From VRUE01 sp963702035 (GTDB taxonomy: Bacteria > Actinomycetota > Thermoleophilia > Solirubrobacterales > 70-9): a stretch of 64,000 nt of DNA. The notes beneath the pieces are model-generated. The model was not told the origin of the DNA. It saw only the letters and a program-made list of their open reading frames with translations, and made no database searches. Shown piece after piece: positions 16,075 through 23,753 of the stretch (positions are counted from its first letter, which is position 1; the number at the start of each line of letters is the position of its first letter). Position numbers and translations under genes: made by a program. The DNA lies in contig OY969700.1 in assembly GCA_963702035.1 (NCBI GenBank), forward strand, positions 1,488,001 to 1,552,000, given 5' to 3'.

Positions 16075-16362
16075 CTAGCCGAGCTTGGCGAGGACGTCCG
16101 ACTCGCGCAGCACGAGCAGGTCGTCGCCCTCGACGGTGACCTCGGTGCCGCCGTATTTGGAGTAGAGGACTTCGTCGCCATCGCTCAAGTCGAGCGGGCG
16201 GCGCGAGCCGTCCTCCTGAATTGCGCCATCGCCGACGGCGATGACCTTGCCCTTCTGCGGCTTCTCTTTGGCCGTGTCGGGGAGGACGATGCCACTGGCG
16301 GTCGTCTCCTCCTCCTCGATCGGCTTGACGATCAGCCGGTCCCCGAGGGGCTTCAGCTTCAT
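16075..16362 (-). CDS. groES: co-chaperonin GroES
   Basis: The protein is 95 aa with ATG at 16362 and GGAGGTTC upstream. It begins MKLKPLGDRLIVKPIEEEE. The mobile loop TASGIVLPDTAKEKPQKG, which binds GroEL, and the KYGGTEV segment are intact. It forms the heptameric lid of the GroEL cavity. First gene of the groES-groEL operon, with the CIRCE operator 81-107 nt upstream. Confidence 0.98.
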   Translation of the reverse strand: MKLKPLGDRLIVKPIEEEETTASGIVLPDTAKEKPQKGKVIAVGDGAIQEDGSRRPLDLSDGDEVLYSKYGGTEVTVEGDDLLVLRESDVLAKLG

Positions 16363-16442
16363 CCGTGAACCTCCGTTATGGGTGTTTTACTGGTCAAAGT
16401 CGGGAAAACGAGCCTCGGAGCCGTTTCAGCGGTCTCCGGACG

Positions 16443-16469
16443 TTGGCACTCTATACAGGTGAGTGCCAA
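16443..16469 (-). promoter_or_regulatory. CIRCE operator (HrcA binding site) of groES-groEL
   Basis: TTGGCACTC (16443-16451), nine bases, then GAGTGCCAA (16461-16469): the 9-9-9 CIRCE inverted repeat. Only the second half-site base (G for the usual A) departs from the consensus, symmetrically in both arms. HrcA represses chaperonin operons through this site and is released under heat or protein stress. The hrcA gene itself is not in the window. Confidence 0.95.
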
Positions 16470-16494
16470 CAGCATGTAAAGATAGCGGTACGGC

Positions 16495-16974
16495 TCAGCC
16501 GCTGGCCAACAGCTTGCAGCCGAGCAGCTTGGCGATGCCGGTGGCACCGTGGGACATCACCCAGTCGTGGTTCCACTCGAAGGCCGGGCGGGCGACCGGG
16601 GCGACCAGGTTCATCCACGGCTTGGTCGTCGAGACGTTCCACTCGTAGAGGACCGCGGTGACGCCGCCCTGCTCGTAGAGCCGCCAGCGGCCGATCCCGG
16701 CGAGCTCGCCGACCGCGTCGGCCTGCAGCAGGTAGGGCCGCTCGATGTGCGTCGTCGTCACCTCGAACTCGACCCGGTAGGGCAGCAGGCTCTTCCAGAC
16801 CATGCGCGAGACCGCGCCGACGCCGTTGCCATTGCCGTTGCCGCCGTTGCGCTCTTCGACCTCCTCGACCCCCCGCCACCACTCGGGCCAGCGCTCCTGG
16901 TCGTAGATCGCCTCCCAGACAGGCTCGCGCGGCGAGTCGAGCAGCCAGGTCGTGAGGAAAGCGTAGTCGGCCAT
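16495..16974 (-). CDS. SRPBCC (START-like) family protein
   Basis: The protein is 159 aa and begins MADYAFLTTWLLDSPREPVWEAI, the typical first strand and helix of the polyketide-cyclase/START-like hydrophobic-pocket fold. EERWPEWW-type Trp residues (DQERWPEWWRGVEEVEE) follow. An Asn/Gly run (residues 43-51) sits in a loop. No catalytic set can be assigned, and these proteins bind varied lipophilic ligands. It lies beyond the CIRCE element, with no operon link to groES other than tandem orientation. Confidence 0.8.
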   Translation of the reverse strand: MADYAFLTTWLLDSPREPVWEAIYDQERWPEWWRGVEEVEERNGGNGNGNGVGAVSRMVWKSLLPYRVEFEVTTTHIERPYLLQADAVGELAGIGRWRLYEQGGVTAVLYEWNVSTTKPWMNLVAPVARPAFEWNHDWVMSHGATGIAKLLGCKLLASG

Positions 16975-17099
16975 GTACTAGATGGCCGCCTGGGGGCGTG
17001 CCGGACCAAGCAGATCAAGGACGCAGGGTGCAGCCTTTGCTGGTTGCAAAGGCAAACCCGAGGACGCAGAGATGCGCAGTGTCCGGCGCGTCATCCAGG

Positions 17100-17504
17100 T
17101 CAGTTGTGGCGGGGCGTCTCGCCATTGCCGAAATGCGCGCCGGGCGGCTCGACGATCTGCGAGAAGCGGATCACGGTGACGATGTCGTCGGGGCCGACCG
17201 TGCGGCCGTAGATCTGTTCGAGGAACTTGACCTCGTCCTCGAGCCGGCGGAACTCCGGGTTGTCGTGCTCGATGTCGCGCGGCGAGAGGTCTTCCACCTT
17301 CTTCACCTCGACGTCGTCGATGCAGGCGGCGAAGATTTTCTCGCGCGGGCTGTGGCGGAAGCCAACCGTGATCCAGACCACCTGGCCGCGCTCGTACTTG
17401 CTCGTCTTGTCGCCCAGCCGGATCGTCGCCGTCTTGCGACCGCGCTTGAGCTGGTCGACGAAAACCGTTGAGTAGAAGTTGAGCACGTAGATCCCGCCTC
17501 GCAT
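17100..17504 (-). CDS. ASCH-domain protein
   Basis: The protein is 134 aa. The core matches the ASCH beta-barrel: MRGGIYVLNFYSTVFVDQLKRGRKTATIRLGDK, with GRKTATIR the conserved loop, then YERGQVVWITVG and IDDVEVKKVEDL. ASCH domains are related to PUA domains and are thought to bind RNA; some members act as hydrolases on modified nucleosides. It is transcribed alone on the minus strand, divergent from the RTX-like gene at 17588. The 83-bp gap must hold both promoters. Confidence 0.78.
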   Translation of the reverse strand: MRGGIYVLNFYSTVFVDQLKRGRKTATIRLGDKTSKYERGQVVWITVGFRHSPREKIFAACIDDVEVKKVEDLSPRDIEHDNPEFRRLEDEVKFLEQIYGRTVGPDDIVTVIRFSQIVEPPGAHFGNGETPRHN

Positions 17505-17587
17505 CGCGCTGCGAGCGTATCTGAAGGCGCGAATCCCACACCTGGACGTTTGTTGGGACGCGGCTGTAGGGAAAGCGCGAACGGTCG

Positions 17588-19480
17588 ATGGGGACCGTGA
17601 TGCGGTCTGCCTTCACTCACACGATCAAGCTCCGCGGCGCAATCGCCCTCGCCGCCTGCCTGCTGATGCTCGCGGCAACGGCCTCGGCCTCAGCCGCCAC
17701 CTGCCACGGCAAGCACGCGACGATCGTCGGCACGCCCGGCAACGACGTAATCGTCGGCAAGAAGGCCAGCGACGTGATCTACGGCGGCGGTGGGGACGAC
17801 AAGATCTCCGGCGGCCCCAACGGCAACGACACGATCTGCGGCGGGCCGGGTAACGACACGATCCACGGTGGGCGGGGCTTCGACAAGCTCTACGGCGAAG
17901 GGGGCGACGACCGCCTCGCCGGCGACAGCGGCTCCGACCACATCGAGGGCGGCGGCGGCAACGACGCCCTCAAGGGCGCCGACGGCAGCGACAGCCTGCT
18001 CGGCGGGGCCGGCAGCGACGAACTCCGCGGCGGCAAAGGCCCCGACCGCATGCTCGGCGGTACCGAAGGCGACGTGCTGATCGGCGAGAAAGGCTCAGAC
18101 GAAGAGGCGGGCGAAGGCGGCAACGACTGGCTCTACGGAGAAAAGGGCAACGACCGGCTCGACGGTGGCGAAGGCGAAGACAAGATCGAAGGCGGGCCCG
18201 GCGACGATCCCAGCCTCGAAGGCGGCGGCGGCACCGACCTGGTCATGGGCGGCGCCGGTAGCGACAACGCCGATGGTGGCGAAGGCGACGACGACGTCGT
18301 CCGCGGCGACAGCGGCGAAGACACCCTGAACGGCGGTGGCGGGAACCAGGACATCGTCTCCTACGCGAGCGCCACCCGCGGCAGCGTCATCGTCAACCTC
18401 GAAACCGGTAAGTCCAAAGGCGACGGGCACGACAGCCTGCAGGGCTTCGAGGACGTGGTCGGCTCGCCGGGGGGCGACGAACTCGTCGGCGACAACGAAG
18501 TGAACCGGCTCGACGGCGGGGTCGGCGACGACAACCTCGATGGCGGCCCCGGGCCCGACGAAGCCTTCGGCGGCGCCGGTAACGACAACTGCGACGGCTT
18601 CTCCACCGAGCACTCCTGTGGCGCCGAACCGACTCCCCCGCCCAACGACACCTTCGCGATCCTCAACCAGGGCCTCGACGGCTCGAGCCTGATCGTCCAG
18701 GGCGACGCCGGCCCCAACGACATCCAGGTCGCCTTCGGCGGCGGCGGCTGGACGGTCTCCGACGGCAGCGGCGTCTTCGCCGGCGAAGGCTGCGCGCCGG
18801 CGAGCGGCACCAGCGTCAACTGTGCGGTCCCCACGGCCACCGGCCTGGTCGTGATCACCGGCGGCGACGGCAACGACAACATCTCCATCGCCGACAGCGT
18901 CCCGACCGGCGTCCAGGTCCGCGCCAACGGCAACGCCGGCTCGGACACCCTTACCGGGGGGCCCGGCGACGATGTGCTCGAAGCCGGCGAGAACTACAAC
19001 AACCCCGACAACGGCAATGACACGCTGGTCGGCAACGGTGGCAGCGACGTGCTCTACGCGGACCCCGGGGCCGACCAGCTGACCGGCGGGCCCGGCGACG
19101 ACCTGCTCGTCTCCTCGGTGGCCGTCTGCCAGGGCCACAGCTACGACGGCGGTCCCGGCGACGACACGGTCTCCTATGGCCGCTCGAACGCGGCGCTGAC
19201 GGTGGAATTGGGCGGCACCGGCGGCCCCAGCGGGTGCGGCAATCCCGACCAGGTCGGCGCCAGCAACGAGAGCCTCGAGGGATCGGACGGGCCCGACGTG
19301 CTGATCGGCGACAGCGGCAGCAACAGCTTCCTCGGACACCTCGGCGCTGACACCTTCATCGGCAAAGGCGGCAACGACTTCATCGACGCAATCGACGGTC
19401 ACCAGGACAAATCGATCAACTGCGGCGGTGGCGGCGAAGTGATCAAGGACAAAGTCGATCCGAGCCCGGTTGGCTGCTGA
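17588..19480 (+). CDS. secreted RTX-like calcium-binding repeat protein 1
   Basis: The protein is 630 aa. A Sec-type signal peptide ends near ASASAATC (residue 36); ATG 17588 or 17600 could start it. After HATIVGTPGNDVIVGKK the sequence is built of GGxGxDxL/I nonapeptides (hemolysin-type calcium-binding repeats), in one block of about residues 55-230 and further blocks around 300-335 and 430-610. They are interrupted by beta-rich segments with isolated cysteines. Classical RTX proteins leave through a type I system using a C-terminal signal. This one has an N-terminal signal peptide and no T1SS genes nearby, so Sec export with calcium-induced folding outside the cell is likely. The first 100 codons are almost identical to those of the next gene. 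Confidence 0.88.
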   Translation: MGTVMRSAFTHTIKLRGAIALAACLLMLAATASASAATCHGKHATIVGTPGNDVIVGKKASDVIYGGGGDDKISGGPNGNDTICGGPGNDTIHGGRGFDKLYGEGGDDRLAGDSGSDHIEGGGGNDALKGADGSDSLLGGAGSDELRGGKGPDRMLGGTEGDVLIGEKGSDEEAGEGGNDWLYGEKGNDRLDGGEGEDKIEGGPGDDPSLEGGGGTDLVMGGAGSDNADGGEGDDDVVRGDSGEDTLNGGGGNQDIVSYASATRGSVIVNLETGKSKGDGHDSLQGFEDVVGSPGGDELVGDNEVNRLDGGVGDDNLDGGPGPDEAFGGAGNDNCDGFSTEHSCGAEPTPPPNDTFAILNQGLDGSSLIVQGDAGPNDIQVAFGGGGWTVSDGSGVFAGEGCAPASGTSVNCAVPTATGLVVITGGDGNDNISIADSVPTGVQVRANGNAGSDTLTGGPGDDVLEAGENYNNPDNGNDTLVGNGGSDVLYADPGADQLTGGPGDDLLVSSVAVCQGHSYDGGPGDDTVSYGRSNAALTVELGGTGGPSGCGNPDQVGASNESLEGSDGPDVLIGDSGSNSFLGHLGADTFIGKGGNDFIDAIDGHQDKSINCGGGGEVIKDKVDPSPVGC

Positions 19481-19568
19481 GCTCGACACTCGACCGTACG
19501 AGATACGGATCGGGCAGCGGCTTTGCACAGTTGAAGCGATCTCGCCTGCGGCCGATGCAAGCCCCTGA

Positions 19569-21353
19569 ATGGAACCTTCGGTCAAACCGATCCTGCCGCG
19601 CCTGCTCACCGTCCTGCTCACCGTGGCGCTGATCCTCCTCTTCGCTGCCTGGAGCCAGGCCTCAGCCGCCACCTGCGACGGCAAGCACGCGACGATCGTC
19701 GGCACGCCCGGCAACGACGTCATCATCGGCAAGAAGGCCAGCGACGTGATCTACGGCGGCGGCGGCAACGACAAGATCTCCGGCGGGCCCAACGGCAACG
19801 ACACGATCTGCGGCGGGCCGGGGAACGACACGATCCACGGTGGGCGTGGCAACGACACCCTCGACGGCGAAGGCGGCAACGACCGTCTGCTCGGCGAAAA
19901 GGGAGCCGACAACCTGGTCGGCGGCGAAGGCGAAGATCAGCTGCTCGGCGCCAAGGGTCCCGACGACGAGTTCGGCGGCGGCGGCAACGACACGCTGCTC
20001 GGCGGGCGCGGGCCGGACACGCTGAAGGCCGGCGAAGGCGACGACGTCATCTACGCCGGCAAAGCGAGCGAGCGGGTCGTCGATGGCGAAGGCGGCGACG
20101 ACCGCATCTACGGCGGGCGCGGCAACGACACGCTCGACGGCGGCCCGGGCAACGACACGATCGACGGTGGCCTCGGCGACGACACGCTGAACGGCGAAGG
20201 CGGCACCGACCTGCTGCTGGGCAGCCACGGCCGCGACGACCTCTATGGCGGACCTGGCGACGAAGACGTCCTGCGCGGCGACATCGGCTTCGACAAGCTC
20301 GACGGCGGCCCGGGCGAACGCGACATCGCCTCCTTCTCGACCGCCTCCGAAGCGGTGACCGCCGACCTGGCGACCGGCACCGCCCACGGCGACGGCCGCG
20401 ACACGATCTCGCCGGAAACCGAGGACATCGTCGGCTCGGCCTTCGACGACACGCTGATCGGCGACGGCGGCCCGAACCGGCTCGACGGCGGCGCCGGCTA
20501 CGACCAGCTCTCGGGCGGCGGCGGCAGCGACCAGCTTTTCGGCGGCCCGGACGGCGCCGACTGCAGTGGCGGCACCCCGGTCGAAGGTTGCGAAACGCCC
20601 GCTCCGATCGACGCGGGGCCGAGCGTCGCTCGCGTCCGCAGCATCGACGGCAGCGGCTCCCTAACCGTGCAGGGGACCCCCGGCGAGGACGCGATCTCGA
20701 TCGCCAAGCAGGGCTCCGCATACGTGGTCAGCGACGCCGGCCTCTCCTTCTCCCCCACCAACGTCGACGGCTGCGAAGCGATCGCCGGCAACGCCGTCTG
20801 CGCGGCCGACGTACAGACGATCCTGCTCGACGCCGGCGCCGGCAACGACTCGGTCAGCGTCAACGGCAGCGTCCCGCCGGAGATCGAAGTGCGGATCGAA
20901 GGCGGTCCCGGTGCCGACCACCTCCAGGGCGGTCCCGGCAACGACGTGATCGAGGCCGGCGACGACTCCGATCCCGACGTGCTCGAAGGCGGACCCGGAG
21001 ACGACGCGCTGATCGGCGCCCGCACCGACATTCCCGTCCCCTACAACAGCGGCAAGAGCACGCTGATCGGCGGCCCCGGCAACGACGTCATGGTCGGTGG
21101 CGACCCCTGCGACGGCGACCTCTTCGACGGCGGCCCCGGCAACGACGACGCCAACTTCTTCCGCTTCACCCCCGGAGTGACGGCCGAAATCGGCGGCACG
21201 GCCAGCCGCGCGGGAAGTCCCTGTACGCCGGGTCACATCGACACCTCGGTCGAGCAGCTCGAGGGTTCGCCGGGCCCGGACACGCTGATCGGCAGCCACA
21301 GAGACAGCCTGATCGGCCATGGCGGCCGCAACAGGCTGCGTCTGCGCCGGTAG
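19569..21353 (+). CDS. secreted RTX-like calcium-binding repeat protein 2 (tandem paralogue)
   Basis: The protein is 594 aa, ATG at 19569. The signal peptide region (MEPSVKPILPRLL...WSQASAATC) is unrelated to that of its upstream paralogue, but from SAATC onward the two match almost codon for codon for about 75 residues, then diverge. Blocks of GGxGxDxL repeats occupy about residues 50-230, 285-335 and 440-500, separated by beta-rich spacers. The C-terminus ends in HGGRNRLRLRR, a basic tail unlike the paralogue. The pair arose by tandem duplication followed by repeat-number change. A calcium-stabilised surface or matrix protein is the likely role. Confidence 0.88.
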   Translation: MEPSVKPILPRLLTVLLTVALILLFAAWSQASAATCDGKHATIVGTPGNDVIIGKKASDVIYGGGGNDKISGGPNGNDTICGGPGNDTIHGGRGNDTLDGEGGNDRLLGEKGADNLVGGEGEDQLLGAKGPDDEFGGGGNDTLLGGRGPDTLKAGEGDDVIYAGKASERVVDGEGGDDRIYGGRGNDTLDGGPGNDTIDGGLGDDTLNGEGGTDLLLGSHGRDDLYGGPGDEDVLRGDIGFDKLDGGPGERDIASFSTASEAVTADLATGTAHGDGRDTISPETEDIVGSAFDDTLIGDGGPNRLDGGAGYDQLSGGGGSDQLFGGPDGADCSGGTPVEGCETPAPIDAGPSVARVRSIDGSGSLTVQGTPGEDAISIAKQGSAYVVSDAGLSFSPTNVDGCEAIAGNAVCAADVQTILLDAGAGNDSVSVNGSVPPEIEVRIEGGPGADHLQGGPGNDVIEAGDDSDPDVLEGGPGDDALIGARTDIPVPYNSGKSTLIGGPGNDVMVGGDPCDGDLFDGGPGNDDANFFRFTPGVTAEIGGTASRAGSPCTPGHIDTSVEQLEGSPGPDTLIGSHRDSLIGHGGRNRLRLRR

Positions 21354-21368
21354 CTCCCGGCGCACGTC

Positions 21369-22016
21369 CTAATCGGGGCTGAAACCCTCCTCGCCGATCA
21401 GGGGGACGAAGCGGCAGGGGGCGATCTCCTCTCGCACCAGCTCTGCCCCGGCACGGTGGAAGACGGTCAGCAGGTCGGTGCCCTCGGCGGCGATCGGGAC
21501 CACCAGGCGACCGCCGTCGGCGAGCTGGGCGAGCAGGGTCCGCGGCGGCGCCGGGGCGGTGGCGTGGACGGCGATCGCCTCGAAGGGCGCTCGCCCTGAG
21601 ACGCCGCGACTTCCGTCGCCGACCAGCAGCTCGACGTTCTCCACGCCCAGCGCATCGAGCGTACGCCGGACCCGCTCGGCGAGCGCGGCGTGCCGCTCGA
21701 TGCCCGTCACCTCGGCGGCAAGCCGCGAGAGCACAGCCGCCGAGTAGCCGGACCCGGAACCGACCTCGAGCACGCGCTCGCTCCCAACCAACTCCAGCGC
21801 CTGGCAGATCGCGGCGACGATCCAGGGTTGGGAGATCGTCTGCCCCTCGCCGATCGGCAGCGCCGAGTCGGCGTAGGCGCGGCTGCGCCGGCGCTCGGGG
21901 AGAAACTCCTCGCGCGGCACCTCCCCCATCGCGGCCAGCACCCGCTCGTCGGCGATGCCGCGACGCCGCAGCTGGCGCTCGACCATCGCGGCCCGCGGCT
22001 TGGCGAAATCCGTCAC
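21369..22016 (-). CDS. pcm: protein-L-isoaspartate O-methyltransferase
   Basis: The protein is 215 aa with a GTG start at 22016, abutting the stop of the upstream Crp gene (no gap), so it is translationally coupled to it. Motif I is VLEVGSGSGYSAAVLSRLA and motif post-I IERHAALAERVR. The family-specific PREEFLP and AYADSALPIGEGQTISQPWIVA are intact. The enzyme uses S-adenosylmethionine to methylate isoaspartyl residues, starting repair of damaged proteins in the cytoplasm. Third gene of a likely three-gene minus-strand operon. Confidence 0.96.
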   Translation of the reverse strand: MTDFAKPRAAMVERQLRRRGIADERVLAAMGEVPREEFLPERRRSRAYADSALPIGEGQTISQPWIVAAICQALELVGSERVLEVGSGSGYSAAVLSRLAAEVTGIERHAALAERVRRTLDALGVENVELLVGDGSRGVSGRAPFEAIAVHATAPAPPRTLLAQLADGGRLVVPIAAEGTDLLTVFHRAGAELVREEIAPCRFVPLIGEEGFSPD

Positions 22017-22718
22017 CTAAAAGATGTAGTTGCGGAGCTTCCCCGGATTCAAGACCGTGACCCGGCCGCGGCCGGGACGGACGACGCCGGCTCGCTCAAG
22101 GTCGGCGAGGAAGCGGCTGACGCTCTCGCGCGAGGTGCCGGCGAGCTGGGCGAGATCGGACTGGTTCATGCGGATCGTGATCTCGCCGCCCGCGGCTGTG
22201 CGCGGCGCCTCTTCGGCGACGAGCTGGGAGAGGACGCCGGCGACGCGGCTGGGCACGGTCTGGAAAGACTGGCGCGAGATGCGCTCGTTGGCGGCGCGCA
22301 GCCGCCGCACCAGGGCACCGACCAGCTTGACCGTGATCTCGGGGTGGCGGGCCAGCAGCGCCCGCACTTCGCCCGCCGGCAAGGCGAGCAGCTCACCGTC
22401 GCCCAGTGCTTCGACGCTGGCCGAGCGGACCTCGCCGTCGAGCATCGCCAGCTCGCCGAAGATGTCGCCGGGCCCGAGCGTGGCGAGGGTGATCGCCCGC
22501 CCGTCGGAGTGCTCGCGGGTGACCCGGAAGCTGCCGGTGCGGACGATGTAGCAGGCGTCGGAGTGGTCGCCCTCGTGGAAGACCCGCGTGGCGGCCGGGA
22601 AGGAGCGCGGCACAGCGACATGCGAGAAGCTCTCCAGCTCGCCCGGCTCGAGGTCGGCGAAGAGCGGCACGCTGCGCAGCAGCTCGACCGGGCTGAGGCT
22701 CTCCTCCGAATCGGGCAC
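22017..22718 (-). CDS. Crp/Fnr-family transcriptional regulator
   Basis: The protein is 233 aa, GTG start at 22718. The cyclic-nucleotide-binding fold (residues 12-130) shows FHEGDHSDACYIVRTGSFRV and GDIFGELAMLDGEVRSASVEAL. The PBC-like FGELAMLDGEVRSAS keeps the Glu and Arg used for cAMP phosphate contact. A dimer helix precedes a CRP-type HTH (MNQSDLAQLAGTSRESVSRFL, about 185-215). It probably binds cAMP and regulates globally or its own operon. The neighbours (choice-of-anchor-D protein upstream and pcm downstream) are in the same orientation within 27 nt. Confidence 0.93.
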   Translation of the reverse strand: MPDSEESLSPVELLRSVPLFADLEPGELESFSHVAVPRSFPAATRVFHEGDHSDACYIVRTGSFRVTREHSDGRAITLATLGPGDIFGELAMLDGEVRSASVEALGDGELLALPAGEVRALLARHPEITVKLVGALVRRLRAANERISRQSFQTVPSRVAGVLSQLVAEEAPRTAAGGEITIRMNQSDLAQLAGTSRESVSRFLADLERAGVVRPGRGRVTVLNPGKLRNYIF

Positions 22719-22745
22719 ACACTGATTATCGCGTGCCCGGCGCCC

Positions 22746-23675
22746 TTACCGGGCTCTGAGGACCAGGCGGGCGTCGTGAACCGCGAGGCGATGGCGCCTG
22801 CGCATGCGACGTCCCCTTGGCCTGTGCTTGCGTCGGGGCGACGCGGTGCCGGCAATCGCGCTCGTCGCGGGTGGGCCGGCGACCGCCGCCGGGGCCGGAT
22901 CGGGGGCGGTGCCGACGCCGGTGAGGACGATCGGGGTCGGGCCGTCGCCTTCTCCGAAGAGTCCCAGCATCGCTTTCTTGACCCCTTCGCTGAGCGGCTG
23001 GAAGCGGACCTGGAGCGTGCAGGTCGCGGCCGGCATCAGTTCGACGCCGGTGCAGTTCTCGTCGAGGATCTGGAAGCTGCCGATCGCGCCGCCGGCGACC
23101 ACGGCGATGAAGGCGCCGCCGGGCATGTTGCCCGTGTTGCTGACCTGAATCTCGCGCGTGACCCCCGCCGAGCCGACTTTGGCGACGCCGAAATCGGTCG
23201 GGTTCGAGTCCGGGGTGAAGGTCGCCCGCCCGCCGGTGCCGGTCAGATCGGCGCTGAAGGAGTACGAGCCGACGCCCACCTTGAACTGGGCGGCGTATTC
23301 GACCGCGTCGTGCGGGCCGAAGTAGACCTGCACCGAGCAGGACTGGCCGGGCTGCAGGTAGGAGCCGTAACAGGGGCTGTAGTTGGTCCAGAAGGCTTCT
23401 TGTCCGGGGCCGGCGATTTCGGGCCAGCCGAGCTGGAAGGCTTCGCTGCCGGCGTTGCGCAGCGTGAAGTTCGTTTCGCGCGAGCCCCAGTTGAGCGGCA
23501 GCAGGCCGAAGTCGTAGTGGTCCGGTTCGATCGCGAGCTGGGGTGCTTCGGGTTCGATCGGCGCGGCGAGGCCGGCGAGGGGACGGACCGCCATCACGGC
23601 CAGGATCGTGAAGAGCATGGCGAGCAGGACGATCGGGGTTCTTGCGGGCTTGGACGAGTGTCTTAGGGAGGGCAT
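22746..23675 (-). CDS. secreted choice-of-anchor-D (HYDIN-like) domain protein
   Basis: From ATG 23675 the protein is 309 aa; ATG 23702 would add nine residues. The N-terminus has a signal peptide or anchor (IVLLAMLFTILAVMAV). Two Ig-like repeats of the choice-of-anchor-D/ASPM-SPD-2-Hydin type follow: DHYDFGLLPLNWGSRETNFTLRNAG... and PTDFGVAKVGSAGVTREIQVSNTGN, each ending in a CxVxVxF or CTLQVRFQP strand. The C-terminal 45 residues are very Arg-rich, which is odd for a secreted protein. A periplasmic or cell-wall adhesion role is plausible. First gene of the operon with crp and pcm. Confidence 0.8.
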   Translation of the reverse strand: MPSLRHSSKPARTPIVLLAMLFTILAVMAVRPLAGLAAPIEPEAPQLAIEPDHYDFGLLPLNWGSRETNFTLRNAGSEAFQLGWPEIAGPGQEAFWTNYSPCYGSYLQPGQSCSVQVYFGPHDAVEYAAQFKVGVGSYSFSADLTGTGGRATFTPDSNPTDFGVAKVGSAGVTREIQVSNTGNMPGGAFIAVVAGGAIGSFQILDENCTGVELMPAATCTLQVRFQPLSEGVKKAMLGLFGEGDGPTPIVLTGVGTAPDPAPAAVAGPPATSAIAGTASPRRKHRPRGRRMRRRHRLAVHDARLVLRAR

Positions 23676-23753
23676 GGACACTTGATCGACGCCGACCGGC
23701 ATCTGACCGAGCGCCGGGTGAGAAAATTCATCTTTGCCGTTTTGGTACGAGGG

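Noticed and set aside
14848..16368. Plus-strand frame of 506 codons opposite groEL and groES
   Set aside because: It is antisense to two certain chaperonin genes, has low-complexity composition and ignores their operon layout.
18095..19732. Minus-strand open frame of 545 codons opposite the RTX-like genes
   Set aside because: It is a Val/Ala-rich antisense shadow of the GGxGxD repeats, spans the gap between two plus-strand genes and has no start signal.
17760..21300. CRISPR-like array in the repetitive 17.7-21.3 kb stretch
   Set aside because: The repeats are 27-nt degenerate coding units for calcium-binding nonapeptides, in frame, without unique spacers or cas genes. No CRISPR array is seen anywhere in the window.
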